Source of the DNA: Gemmatimonadota bacterium
GTDB lineage: Bacteria; Gemmatimonadota; Gemmatimonadetes; Palauibacterales; Palauibacteraceae
Assembly (NCBI GenBank): GCA_022826685.1
Contig: JAJDUL010000001.1
Span: 1 to 47,236 of the forward strand
DNA length: 47,236 nt
Direction of reading: 5' to 3'
Shown: positions 39,991 through 47,236 of the stretch, in pieces
Position numbering within the stretch: position 1 is the stretch's first letter
Layout: the number at the start of each line of letters is the position of its first letter
The notes under the pieces: model-generated
The model's database searches: none
What the model was told of the DNA's origin: nothing
The model's input: the letters and a program-made list of their open reading frames with translations, nothing else
Position numbers and translations under genes: made by a program

Positions 39991-41859
39991 CTAGTCGCCG
40001 AGCAGGTCGAGGATCGCGGACTTCGAGATCAGCTCCGAGAAGACGTGCGGCTCCCGGTCCGGCCGGTAGAGCACGTAGAAGGGGATGCCGTAGCGGCCGA
40101 AGTCGGCCAGGTAGCGGCTGATCGAATCGTCGCGCCGCGTCCAGTCGGCCCGCATGGCGATGACGCCGTGCTGCTCGAATGCGCCGGCCACGTCCTCGGT
40201 CTCCAGGAAGAGCGTCTCGTTGATCTTGCAGGTGAAGCACCAGTCCGCCGTCACGTCGACGAACACGTAGGTGCCTGCGGTCGCGAGTTGTTCGGCCCGC
40301 TCACGGTCGAAGGGCTGCCAGGCGATCAGGCGGTCCTCCGGCGCGACCCCGATCGTCGAGGGCCCGGCTTCGGATCGCCCCGCGGCCACGGTGGAGACGG
40401 CCGCGACCGTCAGCGCCGCCGCGGCGATCCCGGCCAGGCTGCGCGCCGGCCGACCGCGCTGCGACCGGCTCGCGAGCCAGATCGCGAGGGCCACGGCCAG
40501 CAGCCCGATCTCGAAGAAGGCCACGCGCGGCGCCGACACGAGGCCTGACATGACGAAGAGAAGCCACACGAGCGTCGCCGCGAGCAGGAACCCCATCACC
40601 ACGCGGAAGGTCGCCATCCACGGCCCAGGCCGCGGCAGCACGCGCCCCGCCGCCGGGAACGCCGCGAGGAGCAGGTACGGAGAGGCCATCCCGGTGCCGA
40701 TCGCGCCGAACATCGCGGCCGTCGTGCCCGAGTCCTGCGTGAGCGCGAAGCCGAGCGCCGTCCCCAGGAAGGGGGCGGAGCAGGGCGTCGCCATCAGCGT
40801 GGCGAAGAAGCCCGTCACCAGGTGGCCCGCGAGCCCCTCGGACGGACCCGACGAGCCCACCTTCGCCAGCGACCCCGGGAGATGGATCTCGAATAGTCCC
40901 CACATGTTGAGCGTGAAGAGAAGGATCACGACGGCGAGCGCCCCGACGAACAGCGGCTCCTGGAACTGGATCCCCCAGCCCACCGCGACACCGGCCGCGC
41001 GCGCGCCGATCGCCGCCCCCGCCAGAAGCAGGAAGGAGAGGATGATCCCGGCTGCCGTCGCGAGGCTCCCCGTCGTGAGGGCACGCCTGCCCCCCTCCGC
41101 GCTCTTCAGCAGCCCGAAGACCTTGAGCGACAGCACGGGCAGCACGCACGGCATGGCGTTCAGGATCAGCCCCCCCAGGAAGCCGAGCAGCACGAACCAC
41201 AGGAAGCCGCGCCCGGCCCCGCCGAGCTGCGATCCCTGGCCGCCCGTTCCGCTCGCTGCCGCCGCGAAGAACTCGGAGTTCGCGACCTCGCCCCCGGCGG
41301 CGATCGTCAGTCCCACCGTGGCCGGCGTCGTCACCGGGGCGAGACACATTTTGTCGTCGCACGCCTGGTAGGTGACGTTCGTTCGAATGGGATACGTGCC
41401 GGCCGCCGCTCCCGCCGCCGTCGGCAGCACGGTCCGGATGAAGATCTCGCCCTCGTACACGGAGATGGCGGTGGGCGCGAAGTCGAAGCGCTTCATCTCG
41501 CCGGGGGGATAGCGAGGCGTCTCCGGCGCGGGCCAGTCGGGCGGCGCCTCGACGTCGATCTCCGTCGCGATCAGGTAGTCGTAGGTCGGTTCGTAGCTGT
41601 TCGTGTGCCAGCCGTCTTCGATGGTGAGGCGCACCGCGAGTTGCGCGGGCTCGCCGGCGAGGTAGGCGGTGCGGTCGAGGGCGACGGCGATGTCCCCCTT
41701 CTCGAGATCCGGCGCCCCCTGTTGAGGAAGCTGCGCCACGCCCGGGCCCGGGAGGAGAGATCCCGCGACCGCGGCCAACAGCACCGCGAACACCGAGCGG
41801 GCGCGCCGAGCCTCGCCGCGTTCCCTTCGTGCCGTCCTGCCTTTCGAACCGACTACCAT
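39991..41859 (-). CDS. dsbD: Thiol:disulfide interchange protein DsbD
   Basis: Membrane electron carrier that moves reducing power from cytoplasmic thioredoxin to the periplasm. 622 residues in three parts: a signal peptide and DsbD-alpha domain with C167 and C172 (YQACDDKMC), an eight-helix CcdA-like membrane domain with C238 (NAMPCVLPVLSLKV) and C360 (MATPCSAPFLGTALG), and a C-terminal thioredoxin-like domain with C541-F-T-C544 (TADWCFTCK). All six redox cysteines are present. ATG 41859; a weak AAGGG lies upstream. Divergent from doxX. It could serve exported thiol enzymes of this region, which is inference. Confidence 0.93.
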   Translation of the reverse strand: MVVGSKGRTARRERGEARRARSVFAVLLAAVAGSLLPGPGVAQLPQQGAPDLEKGDIAVALDRTAYLAGEPAQLAVRLTIEDGWHTNSYEPTYDYLIATEIDVEAPPDWPAPETPRYPPGEMKRFDFAPTAISVYEGEIFIRTVLPTAAGAAAGTYPIRTNVTYQACDDKMCLAPVTTPATVGLTIAAGGEVANSEFFAAAASGTGGQGSQLGGAGRGFLWFVLLGFLGGLILNAMPCVLPVLSLKVFGLLKSAEGGRRALTTGSLATAAGIILSFLLLAGAAIGARAAGVAVGWGIQFQEPLFVGALAVVILLFTLNMWGLFEIHLPGSLAKVGSSGPSEGLAGHLVTGFFATLMATPCSAPFLGTALGFALTQDSGTTAAMFGAIGTGMASPYLLLAAFPAAGRVLPRPGPWMATFRVVMGFLLAATLVWLLFVMSGLVSAPRVAFFEIGLLAVALAIWLASRSQRGRPARSLAGIAAAALTVAAVSTVAAGRSEAGPSTIGVAPEDRLIAWQPFDRERAEQLATAGTYVFVDVTADWCFTCKINETLFLETEDVAGAFEQHGVIAMRADWTRRDDSISRYLADFGRYGIPFYVLYRPDREPHVFSELISKSAILDLLGD

Positions 41860-42029
41860 TCGTCGCGATCCCTTGAGTTCGAGCTTCCGACAACGCCGGG
41901 GGCAAATTAGCCGCCCGGCCTCTGCGTCAAAACACCCGTCACGCCGATCGCGATTGACGCGCGCAAAGGCGGCGGACCACTCTGAAAGCCACGAGGAGCA
42001 TCCCGCGACACCGGAATCCGGAGGCCGAC

Positions 42030-42437
42030 ATGAAACGCTGGGGTCTGTTGCTGCTGAGAGTGAGCACGGGGTGGCTGCTGGTGATGTGGGGTCTCGACAA
42101 GTTCGCGAACGTGGAGCACGGCCAGCGCGTGGCCGAGAGCTTCTATCTGGGGATCGGCTCGCAGGCGATCGTGCAGAACATCTTCGGCGGTCTGGAGATC
42201 CTCCTCGGAGCGCTCGTGGTGTTGGGCCTGTGGAGGAAGCGGGCGTACCCGGTGGCGTTCGTCGTCCTCCTCATCACGGCGCTCGCCGTGTGGAGGTCGA
42301 TCCTCGATCCGTGGGGCTGGGTCCTCGAGGGATCGCAGGTCCTCTTCTATCCCTCGATCATCATTCTCGCCGGCTCCATGGTCCTCTGGGGCACGATGGA
42401 CCAGGACGAGCTGACGCTCGACGCGCGTCTGGGGTGA
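42030..42437 (+). CDS. DoxX family membrane protein
   Basis: A 135-residue four-helix membrane protein of the DoxX/DUF417-like group: LLLLRVSTGWLLVMWGLDKF, IFGGLEILLGALVVLGLW, AYPVAFVVLLITALAVW and YPSIIILAGSMVLWG. The early R-x8-W-G-x-D-K-F pattern is the DoxX signature. Possible role in redox or sulfur metabolism at the membrane, known only loosely for the family. ATG 42030 has CCGGAGG six nt upstream. Confidence 0.85.
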   Translation: MKRWGLLLLRVSTGWLLVMWGLDKFANVEHGQRVAESFYLGIGSQAIVQNIFGGLEILLGALVVLGLWRKRAYPVAFVVLLITALAVWRSILDPWGWVLEGSQVLFYPSIIILAGSMVLWGTMDQDELTLDARLG

Positions 42438-42456
42438 CTCCCCGAGCCGGCTGAAG

Positions 42457-42470
42457 CCGGGCCGGCCCGG
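42457..42470. terminator. Perfect GC palindrome between convergent doxX-like and pit genes
   Basis: CCGGGCCGGCCCGG, a 14-bp perfect palindrome 19 bp after the DoxX stop and 13 bp after the pit stop. Could act as a two-way terminator or pausing site. No T run. Confidence 0.35.
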
Positions 42471-42483
42471 AAGCCGTCAGCCG

Positions 42484-43935
42484 TCAGCCGTGCTCGGGTT
42501 CGGGCTGCCGGACTCGTCCGAGCCGCCATACGCCGAAGGCGACGAGGATGGCCACGATCGGTAGGCCGGCGGTCCCGGTGAGGACGATCAGCGACGCCAT
42601 CACGAACGCTCCGGCGGCGGCGATGAGCCCGGTGATGAGCCAGCCGCCGAGTACGACGAGAATGCCCGTCACGCGCTGCTCGGCGTCGGCGGCGCGCCAC
42701 GTCCGGTCGCCGAGCGAGGCGCCCATCGCGGCCATGAACGTGATGTAGGTCGTCGACAGCGGGAGCCCGTTCGCCGTCCCGATCGAGATGAGCAGCGCCG
42801 CGACCGTCAGGTTCACGCTGGCCCGCAGCAGGTCGTACGGCGGGGCCGAAGGATCCAGGGGCGGCGGCGCGGTCCGGCCCTCGACGCGCGACCGGAGACC
42901 GCCCGGCGTCAGCCGCCCGACCAGACTCAGACACGCGTACCCCAGGGTCACGAGCGCCGCGCCGATCCGGCTCTTCCGGAAACGCTGCTTCGTGTGCCCC
43001 TGGGCGGCGAGCCGGATCTCCGTATCTGTCACCCGCCGCGCCTTCTGCGACCTCGCGAGCGCCGTGACCATGACCGCGCCGGCCAGCAGCAGGGCCCACG
43101 CCGGCGTCTCCACGCGGCCGGATAGGTCGATCCCCTCGACGAGCACCGCCTGGAACGCCGCGACCGAAGGGCCGATGAAGTTCACGAGGTCGTTCCCCGC
43201 GAACGCGATCGACAGCGCCCCGGTCCCGGTCAGGACGATCGCCCCGATGACCCTCGCGGGCCGGCGCCGCCAGACGACGGCCATGCCGCCCGCCACGAGG
43301 AACACGCCGCCGAGAATCCAGAAGATCCCGTCGCGGAGCGTCGACATCGTCGCTTCGTCCAGGATCGCGGCGCCCTGCAGTCCCTTGAACAGGACGAAGT
43401 AGGCCATCGCGGCGAAGGACACGCCCGTCCACAGCCAGCCCCAGCGCGGGAAGCTCGCCTTCAGGTCGTGCCCGTACACGACCCGCACCAGGAACATCAC
43501 GGCGGCCGCGCTCACGAACGCGGTCACGACCGAGAGGAAGATGGCCGTGTAGATGCCGAGCACGGGGCCGCTGTTGATCACTCCCAGGGCGCTCAGGACG
43601 CCCTCGCCGTTCGTCCACAGCGCCACCGCGATCGAGGCGCCCACCAGTTCGGACACGATCGACACGGTCGTGCTCGTGGGCAGGCCGAACGTGTTGAAGA
43701 GGTCGAGGAGGAGGACATCCGCCGCCATCACGCCGAGGTAGAGGGCGAGGATCGAGGTCAGGATGATCGCGCCCTGCGCGTCGACGAAGTGGCCGGGATC
43801 GAACACGCCGCGTCGCGCCACCTCCATGAGTCCGCTCGACGTGAGCGCGCCGAACAGGATCCCTACGGTGGCGATGATCATGATCACCCGCCGCCGGGCC
43901 ACCCGCGACCCGAACGCCGAGTTCAGGAAGTTCAC
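42484..43935 (-). CDS. Inorganic phosphate transporter (Pit family), start uncertain
   Basis: Low-affinity phosphate/metal-phosphate symporter, 483 residues from the first usual start. The duplicated Pit signatures are present: VANDAVNFLNSAFG at the N-terminus, FGLPTSTTVSIVSELVG, AFAGNDLVNFIGPSVAAF and GLPLSTTYITFMAAMGAS. About ten membrane spans. The first in-frame GTG/ATG/TTG is GTG 43935, but clear homology (LFETVALLLILGLATFDLWVGVANDA) continues 26 codons upstream to CTG 44013, and an in-frame TGA lies at 44058-44056 with no ATG, GTG or TTG in between. So the real start is a non-standard codon such as that CTG, or there is a sequence error. Confidence 0.88.
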   Translation of the reverse strand: MNFLNSAFGSRVARRRVIMIIATVGILFGALTSSGLMEVARRGVFDPGHFVDAQGAIILTSILALYLGVMAADVLLLDLFNTFGLPTSTTVSIVSELVGASIAVALWTNGEGVLSALGVINSGPVLGIYTAIFLSVVTAFVSAAAVMFLVRVVYGHDLKASFPRWGWLWTGVSFAAMAYFVLFKGLQGAAILDEATMSTLRDGIFWILGGVFLVAGGMAVVWRRRPARVIGAIVLTGTGALSIAFAGNDLVNFIGPSVAAFQAVLVEGIDLSGRVETPAWALLLAGAVMVTALARSQKARRVTDTEIRLAAQGHTKQRFRKSRIGAALVTLGYACLSLVGRLTPGGLRSRVEGRTAPPPLDPSAPPYDLLRASVNLTVAALLISIGTANGLPLSTTYITFMAAMGASLGDRTWRAADAEQRVTGILVVLGGWLITGLIAAAGAFVMASLIVLTGTAGLPIVAILVAFGVWRLGRVRQPEPEHG

Positions 43936-44274
43936 CGCATCGTTCGCGACCCCGACCCAGAGATCGAAGGTGGCAAGGCCGAGGATCAGAAGGAGGGCGA
44001 CGGTTTCGAACAGGGGATCAACGCCTGGCTGGGGCTGTCTGGATCCGGAACACCATCATGCCGACTGTCGCGCGAGCGGCGCTTTCAGCGCCAACCCTAG
44101 GCCGTTTCGGCGGGCGGGCAAGCGCCGTGACGAGACTGTTACGTCAGCCCCGCCCACACTCGCGTTCGCCAAGACGATCGGCGGTTCTCTGTTCCTGTCT
44201 CTGCGCCATTTCGGTATCCTCCAGAGTCGCAAGACCTGAACCCGAGCACGTCCGATCAAACCGCAGGAGCCAAT

Positions 44275-45396
44275 ATGCGTGTCCCCCCATTTCTGATGGA
44301 ACGGTGGCAGTCGACGTTCGAGCACCGCGTGGATTACAACATATCCGAGAGCGGCGTTCATCCGCTCACCCTCTCCGAACTCCTGGACCTCATCGACCTG
44401 GATCCGGCGGACGTCCGCCTGGAGTACGGCCAGAGCGACGGTTCCGATCCGCTCAAGGCCGCGATCGCGGCGCTGTACGAGGGGGCGGTCCCCGACAGCA
44501 TCATCGCCACGACGGGCGGGGCAGAGGCGAACTACGTGGTTCTCTGGAGCCTCGTCTCGGCGGGAGATCGCGTGGTGGCGCTGGAGCCGACCTACGGCCA
44601 GACGCCGGGAATCGCGCGGGGGCTCGGCGCGGATGTCGTCTCGTGGAAGCTGAGGGAGGATCTCGGCTGGCAGCCCGAGCCGGGTAGCGCCGCCGACGTC
44701 ATCACGCCCGGGACGCGTCTCGTCATCGTCACGAACCCCAACAACCCGACGGGATCCGTCCTCACCGGGGCCGCGATGGACGAGATCGTCGAGGCGGCGG
44801 AGGCGGCCGGGGCCTGGATCCTGGCGGATGAAGTCTACACGGGGGCGGAAGTCGAGGGCCCGGAGACGCCGAGCTTCTGGGGCCGATACGACCGGGTGAT
44901 CGTGACGAACTCCCTCTCGAAGGCGTACGCGCTTCCGGGGCTCCGGCTCGGCTGGATCACGGCGCCGGCGCACATGCACGAGGAGTTCTGGAGCCGGAAG
45001 GACTACACGACGATCACGCCGGCCACGCTTTCGGACGTCACGGCACGCCGCGTCCTGAGCGCCGATGTGCGCCCCCGCGTACTCGAGAGGACCCGAGGGA
45101 TCATCCGGACCAACCTCTCCCGCGTCACCCGCTGGCTCGATCACCGCGCGGACCTGTTCTCGTACCGGGCCCCGGATGCCGGCGCGATCTGCTACGTGCG
45201 CTACGGCCTCGACCTCAACTCCACGGAATTGGCAGAGCGGCTGCGGGCCGAGAAGGGCGTCCTGCTCGTGCCGGGGGACCATTTCGGCATGGACCGGTAC
45301 CTGCGGATCGGTTTCGGAAACCCGGCCGCGGAACTCGACGAGGCCCTCGACCGGGTGGCGGCTCTCCTCGAGGAGGCGTACACGGCGGTGGCGTAG
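44275..45396 (+). CDS. Class I/II PLP aminotransferase
   Basis: A fold-type I aminotransferase of 373 residues. Visible are TGGAEANY (residue 80), TNPNNPTGS (153-161), D185 and Y188 in ADEVYTGAE, the PLP lysine K216 in TNSLSKAYALPGLRLGW, and the substrate-carboxylate arginine in LRIGFGN near the C-terminus. It may be an aspartate- or alanine-type aminotransferase or an amino acid lyase of the same fold; substrate not evident. ATG 44275 has AGGAG six nt upstream. Six base pairs separate it from the CYTH-CHAD gene, so the two are probably cotranscribed. Confidence 0.9.
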   Translation: MRVPPFLMERWQSTFEHRVDYNISESGVHPLTLSELLDLIDLDPADVRLEYGQSDGSDPLKAAIAALYEGAVPDSIIATTGGAEANYVVLWSLVSAGDRVVALEPTYGQTPGIARGLGADVVSWKLREDLGWQPEPGSAADVITPGTRLVIVTNPNNPTGSVLTGAAMDEIVEAAEAAGAWILADEVYTGAEVEGPETPSFWGRYDRVIVTNSLSKAYALPGLRLGWITAPAHMHEEFWSRKDYTTITPATLSDVTARRVLSADVRPRVLERTRGIIRTNLSRVTRWLDHRADLFSYRAPDAGAICYVRYGLDLNSTELAERLRAEKGVLLVPGDHFGMDRYLRIGFGNPAAELDEALDRVAALLEEAYTAVA

Positions 45397-45402
45397 CGGC
45401 CC

Positions 45403-46896
45403 GTGAGTACGGTTGAAATCGAGGTCAAGCTCACCGGAACCGGCGCCGAGCTGTCCGCGGCCTTCGCCGACCTTGGCGGAGGTCGACCCGCCCGCCAGCG
45501 GCTGCTGACGACCTACTACGACACGCCGGAGGGTCATCTCCGGCGCCTCGGTTACGCGCTCCGAATCCGGAGTCGGGGCGACGCCCGGGAGTTGACCCTG
45601 AAGCGGGACGAAGGGGATGGACTGACCCGTGGCGAATGGACGTCACCCCTGCCGCCCACGACCCGCGACGATGCGGCGCCGAGGCTCGACCAACTCTCGG
45701 CGGAGGCGCCCGTCGGCGATCTCGGGCTCGCGGAGTCTGTCGCCCTGAACCCCACCTTCCTCACCGATATCGAGCGCACGAAAAAGGAGATCCGGACCGG
45801 CGAAGCCCGGGTCGAGGTGTCGCTCGACACCGGCCGGATCTCGGCGGGCGGACGTGAGACGCCGGTCGCCGAACTGGAGTTGGAGCTGCTGAACGGGCCG
45901 GTGGGGGACCTGCTGGCGGGCGCGCGCGAACTCCTGGCGAAGCGTCGCCTCGCGGTCGGGACGCGCTCCAAGGCGGCGACAGGGACGGACCTGCTCCTCG
46001 GCACCTCGCCGCCCGCCGTCCGGGCGGCCAGAGCGAAACTCGATTCGGCGGATTCGATCGACGGGGCGCTCGCGAAGGTGGTCCGGGCGGCGTCCGTCCA
46101 CGTGACGGGGAATCTCGCTCCGGTTCTGGAAGCCGGCGATCCCGAGGGCATCCACCAGCTGCGGGTCTCCCTGCGGCGGCTGCGTTCGGCGCTCCTCTTC
46201 CTCAAGCCCCATCTCGGATCCGGCGCTGCTGCCCTGAACCGCGAGGCCCGGCGGGCGCTCAAGCGGCTGGGCCCGGCACGCGACCTCGATGTCTTTCTGC
46301 TCGAGACGTTGCCTGCCGTGAGCGGCGCGAACCCGGGAGTCCCGTCGTTGCTGCGGCTTCGCGACGCCGCCCGGGAACGGCGGGACGCGGCCCATGCATC
46401 GACTCGGAAGCTGATCCTCGGCCGGCGGTTCAACCGGTTCGTCCTGGACCTGCTGCAGGTCGCGCACAGCGGCGGACTCGTCGCGCGGGACGCCGACGAG
46501 CCCCTCCCGGCGGTTGCGAGGCGCAGGCTGAACAAGCGATACCGCAGCCTGATGAAGGTGGGGAAGGGCTTCGAGCGCCTCGGCGAGCTGGAGCGTCACC
46601 GGGTCAGAATCGCGCTCAAGAAGCTCCGCTATGCGTGCGACTATTCGCGGAGCCTCTTCCCGGGCCCGGCGGTGGGAAGCTGCCTCCGACATCTCTCATC
46701 ACTGCAGGACGATCTCGGCCGCCTGAACGACGCGGCGGTCGCGCGGCAGATCTCGGGGGAGCTGGCCGCAGCCGATCCGACTGCGGCCGATGGAGCGTCG
46801 CGGGTCCGCGACTGGAGCGACGAGCGGGTCCGTTCCGCGGAGCCGGGCCTGATCGAGTCCTGGCGGACCTTCGTCGCGGCGGAACCGTTCTGGTAG
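45403..46896 (+). CDS. CYTH-CHAD protein
   Basis: A 497-residue two-domain protein. The N-terminal CYTH triphosphate tunnel domain (residues 1-200) has the VEIEVKL start (ExExK), YYDTPEGHLRRLGYALRIRSR, LTLKR and VAELELEL, which bind metal and triphosphate. The C-terminal CHAD domain (about 215-490) is helical with conserved histidines and basic residues (GIHQLRVSLRRLRSAL, GPARDLDVF, HRVRIALKKLRYACDYSRSLF, LQDDLGRLNDAAVA) and binds polyphosphate in known members. Likely an inorganic triphosphatase linked to polyphosphate. GTG 45403, six bp after the aminotransferase. Phosphate theme shared with the divergent pit gene. Confidence 0.93.
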   Translation: MSTVEIEVKLTGTGAELSAAFADLGGGRPARQRLLTTYYDTPEGHLRRLGYALRIRSRGDARELTLKRDEGDGLTRGEWTSPLPPTTRDDAAPRLDQLSAEAPVGDLGLAESVALNPTFLTDIERTKKEIRTGEARVEVSLDTGRISAGGRETPVAELELELLNGPVGDLLAGARELLAKRRLAVGTRSKAATGTDLLLGTSPPAVRAARAKLDSADSIDGALAKVVRAASVHVTGNLAPVLEAGDPEGIHQLRVSLRRLRSALLFLKPHLGSGAAALNREARRALKRLGPARDLDVFLLETLPAVSGANPGVPSLLRLRDAARERRDAAHASTRKLILGRRFNRFVLDLLQVAHSGGLVARDADEPLPAVARRRLNKRYRSLMKVGKGFERLGELERHRVRIALKKLRYACDYSRSLFPGPAVGSCLRHLSSLQDDLGRLNDAAVARQISGELAAADPTAADGASRVRDWSDERVRSAEPGLIESWRTFVAAEPFW

Positions 46897-46926
46897 CAGA
46901 CTGCGGTGACGACCTGTATGACCGTT

Positions 46927-47236
46927 TCACAGCCCTTGTGCACGTTCGGGGCACTGCTCGCGGCGGAGCATTCGACGGTCGGGGTCACCGAAGTATGCAC
47001 ATTCCGAAATGAGGTCGCCTTCCGCTGCTCCGGCTTCAGCGATTTCGATGGGCTTGCGCGTGAGGGGTTTGTATGCGAAGAGGCCTTTCCGGTATCGCTG
47101 GGTGGGATAGTCGAGATTTCGCGCTCGCTGTAGATCGTAGCGCGATCCCGCCTCGACGAAACGCATCACATAGGCCGCGCGCTTGGCAAGCGGGCCCTCT
47201 TCGAGCGCCACGCCTCGATGCACGACCATCTTGTTG
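46927..47236 (-). CDS. Partial unknown protein, 5' end beyond the window
   Basis: An open frame on the minus strand from the right edge to TGA 46927. An in-frame ATG at 47229 would give 100 residues, but the frame is still open at the edge (NKMVVHRGVALEEG), so the gene probably starts outside. The sequence MVVHRGVALEEGPLAKRAAY reads like real protein. An H-x-G followed by a conserved-looking R recalls the C-terminus of 2-oxoglutarate/Fe(II) oxygenases, a weak guess. It converges on the CYTH-CHAD gene with a 30-bp gap. Confidence 0.5.
   Translation of the reverse strand, partial: NKMVVHRGVALEEGPLAKRAAYVMRFVEAGSRYDLQRARNLDYPTQRYRKGLFAYKPLTRKPIEIAEAGAAEGDLISECAYFGDPDRRMLRREQCPERAQGL

Overview
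The window is GC-rich bacterial chromosome, almost fully coded. It has frequent TTG/GTG starts, many ATGA or GTGA stop/start overlaps, and many secreted or lipoprotein hydrolases of types common in Gemmatimonadota: CocE/NonD hydrolases, a large BNR/VPS10-type beta-propeller, YVTN and TolB propeller lipoproteins, gamma-glutamyltransferase and a secreted amidase. Gemmatimonadota is my best guess, possibly a host-associated lineage given the sarcosine oxidase locus and several toxin-antitoxin modules. No rRNA, tRNA or CRISPR array was seen.

Layout. 1-4.5 kb is a methionine locus: lysC-asd-metY leftwards and metX rightwards. The two arms share one divergent promoter region, and each transcript begins with its own SAM-I riboswitch. 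4.5-11.7 kb holds secreted and cytoplasmic hydrolases, an alkyltransferase-like protein with a small helix-hairpin-helix protein, and a peroxiredoxin-like gene whose conserved cysteine is an in-frame UGA followed by a SECIS-like hairpin, so it is a probable selenoprotein. 11.8-18.5 kb is accessory. It contains two CBS-HEPN fusion proteins, a Cys/Met PLP enzyme, and a repeat-containing lipoprotein metalloprotease translationally coupled to the second CBS-HEPN gene. An 18-bp direct repeat brackets the second half of this stretch and marks a likely insertion between two convergent genes.

18.5-27 kb is a leftward sarcosine-oxidase operon: class A beta-lactamase-like protein, DAO-type FAD oxidoreductase, soxB, soxD, then soxA fused to soxG. 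A palindromic MITE-like repeat overlaps the 5' end of soxB. 27-32 kb has an M20 hydrolase, a VapBC module, a secreted amidase and a second PIN module whose antitoxin is tandemly duplicated. 32-40 kb carries the large propeller protein, gamma-glutamyltransferase, a TolB-like lipoprotein and a YVTN-propeller/TraB-like lipoprotein. 40-47 kb carries a DsbD-type reductase, DoxX, a Pit phosphate transporter with no ordinary start codon, a class I/II aminotransferase, a CYTH-CHAD protein and a gene cut by the right edge.

Functional threads. In the methionine locus RNA-level SAM feedback appears to replace amino-acid feedback, because the aspartokinase has no ACT domains. Several genes deal with thiol/selenol redox chemistry (peroxiredoxin-like, DsbD, gamma-glutamyltransferase). 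The candidates for something undescribed are the CBS-HEPN pair with its island and, on stronger sequence evidence, the selenocysteine peroxiredoxin-like gene.
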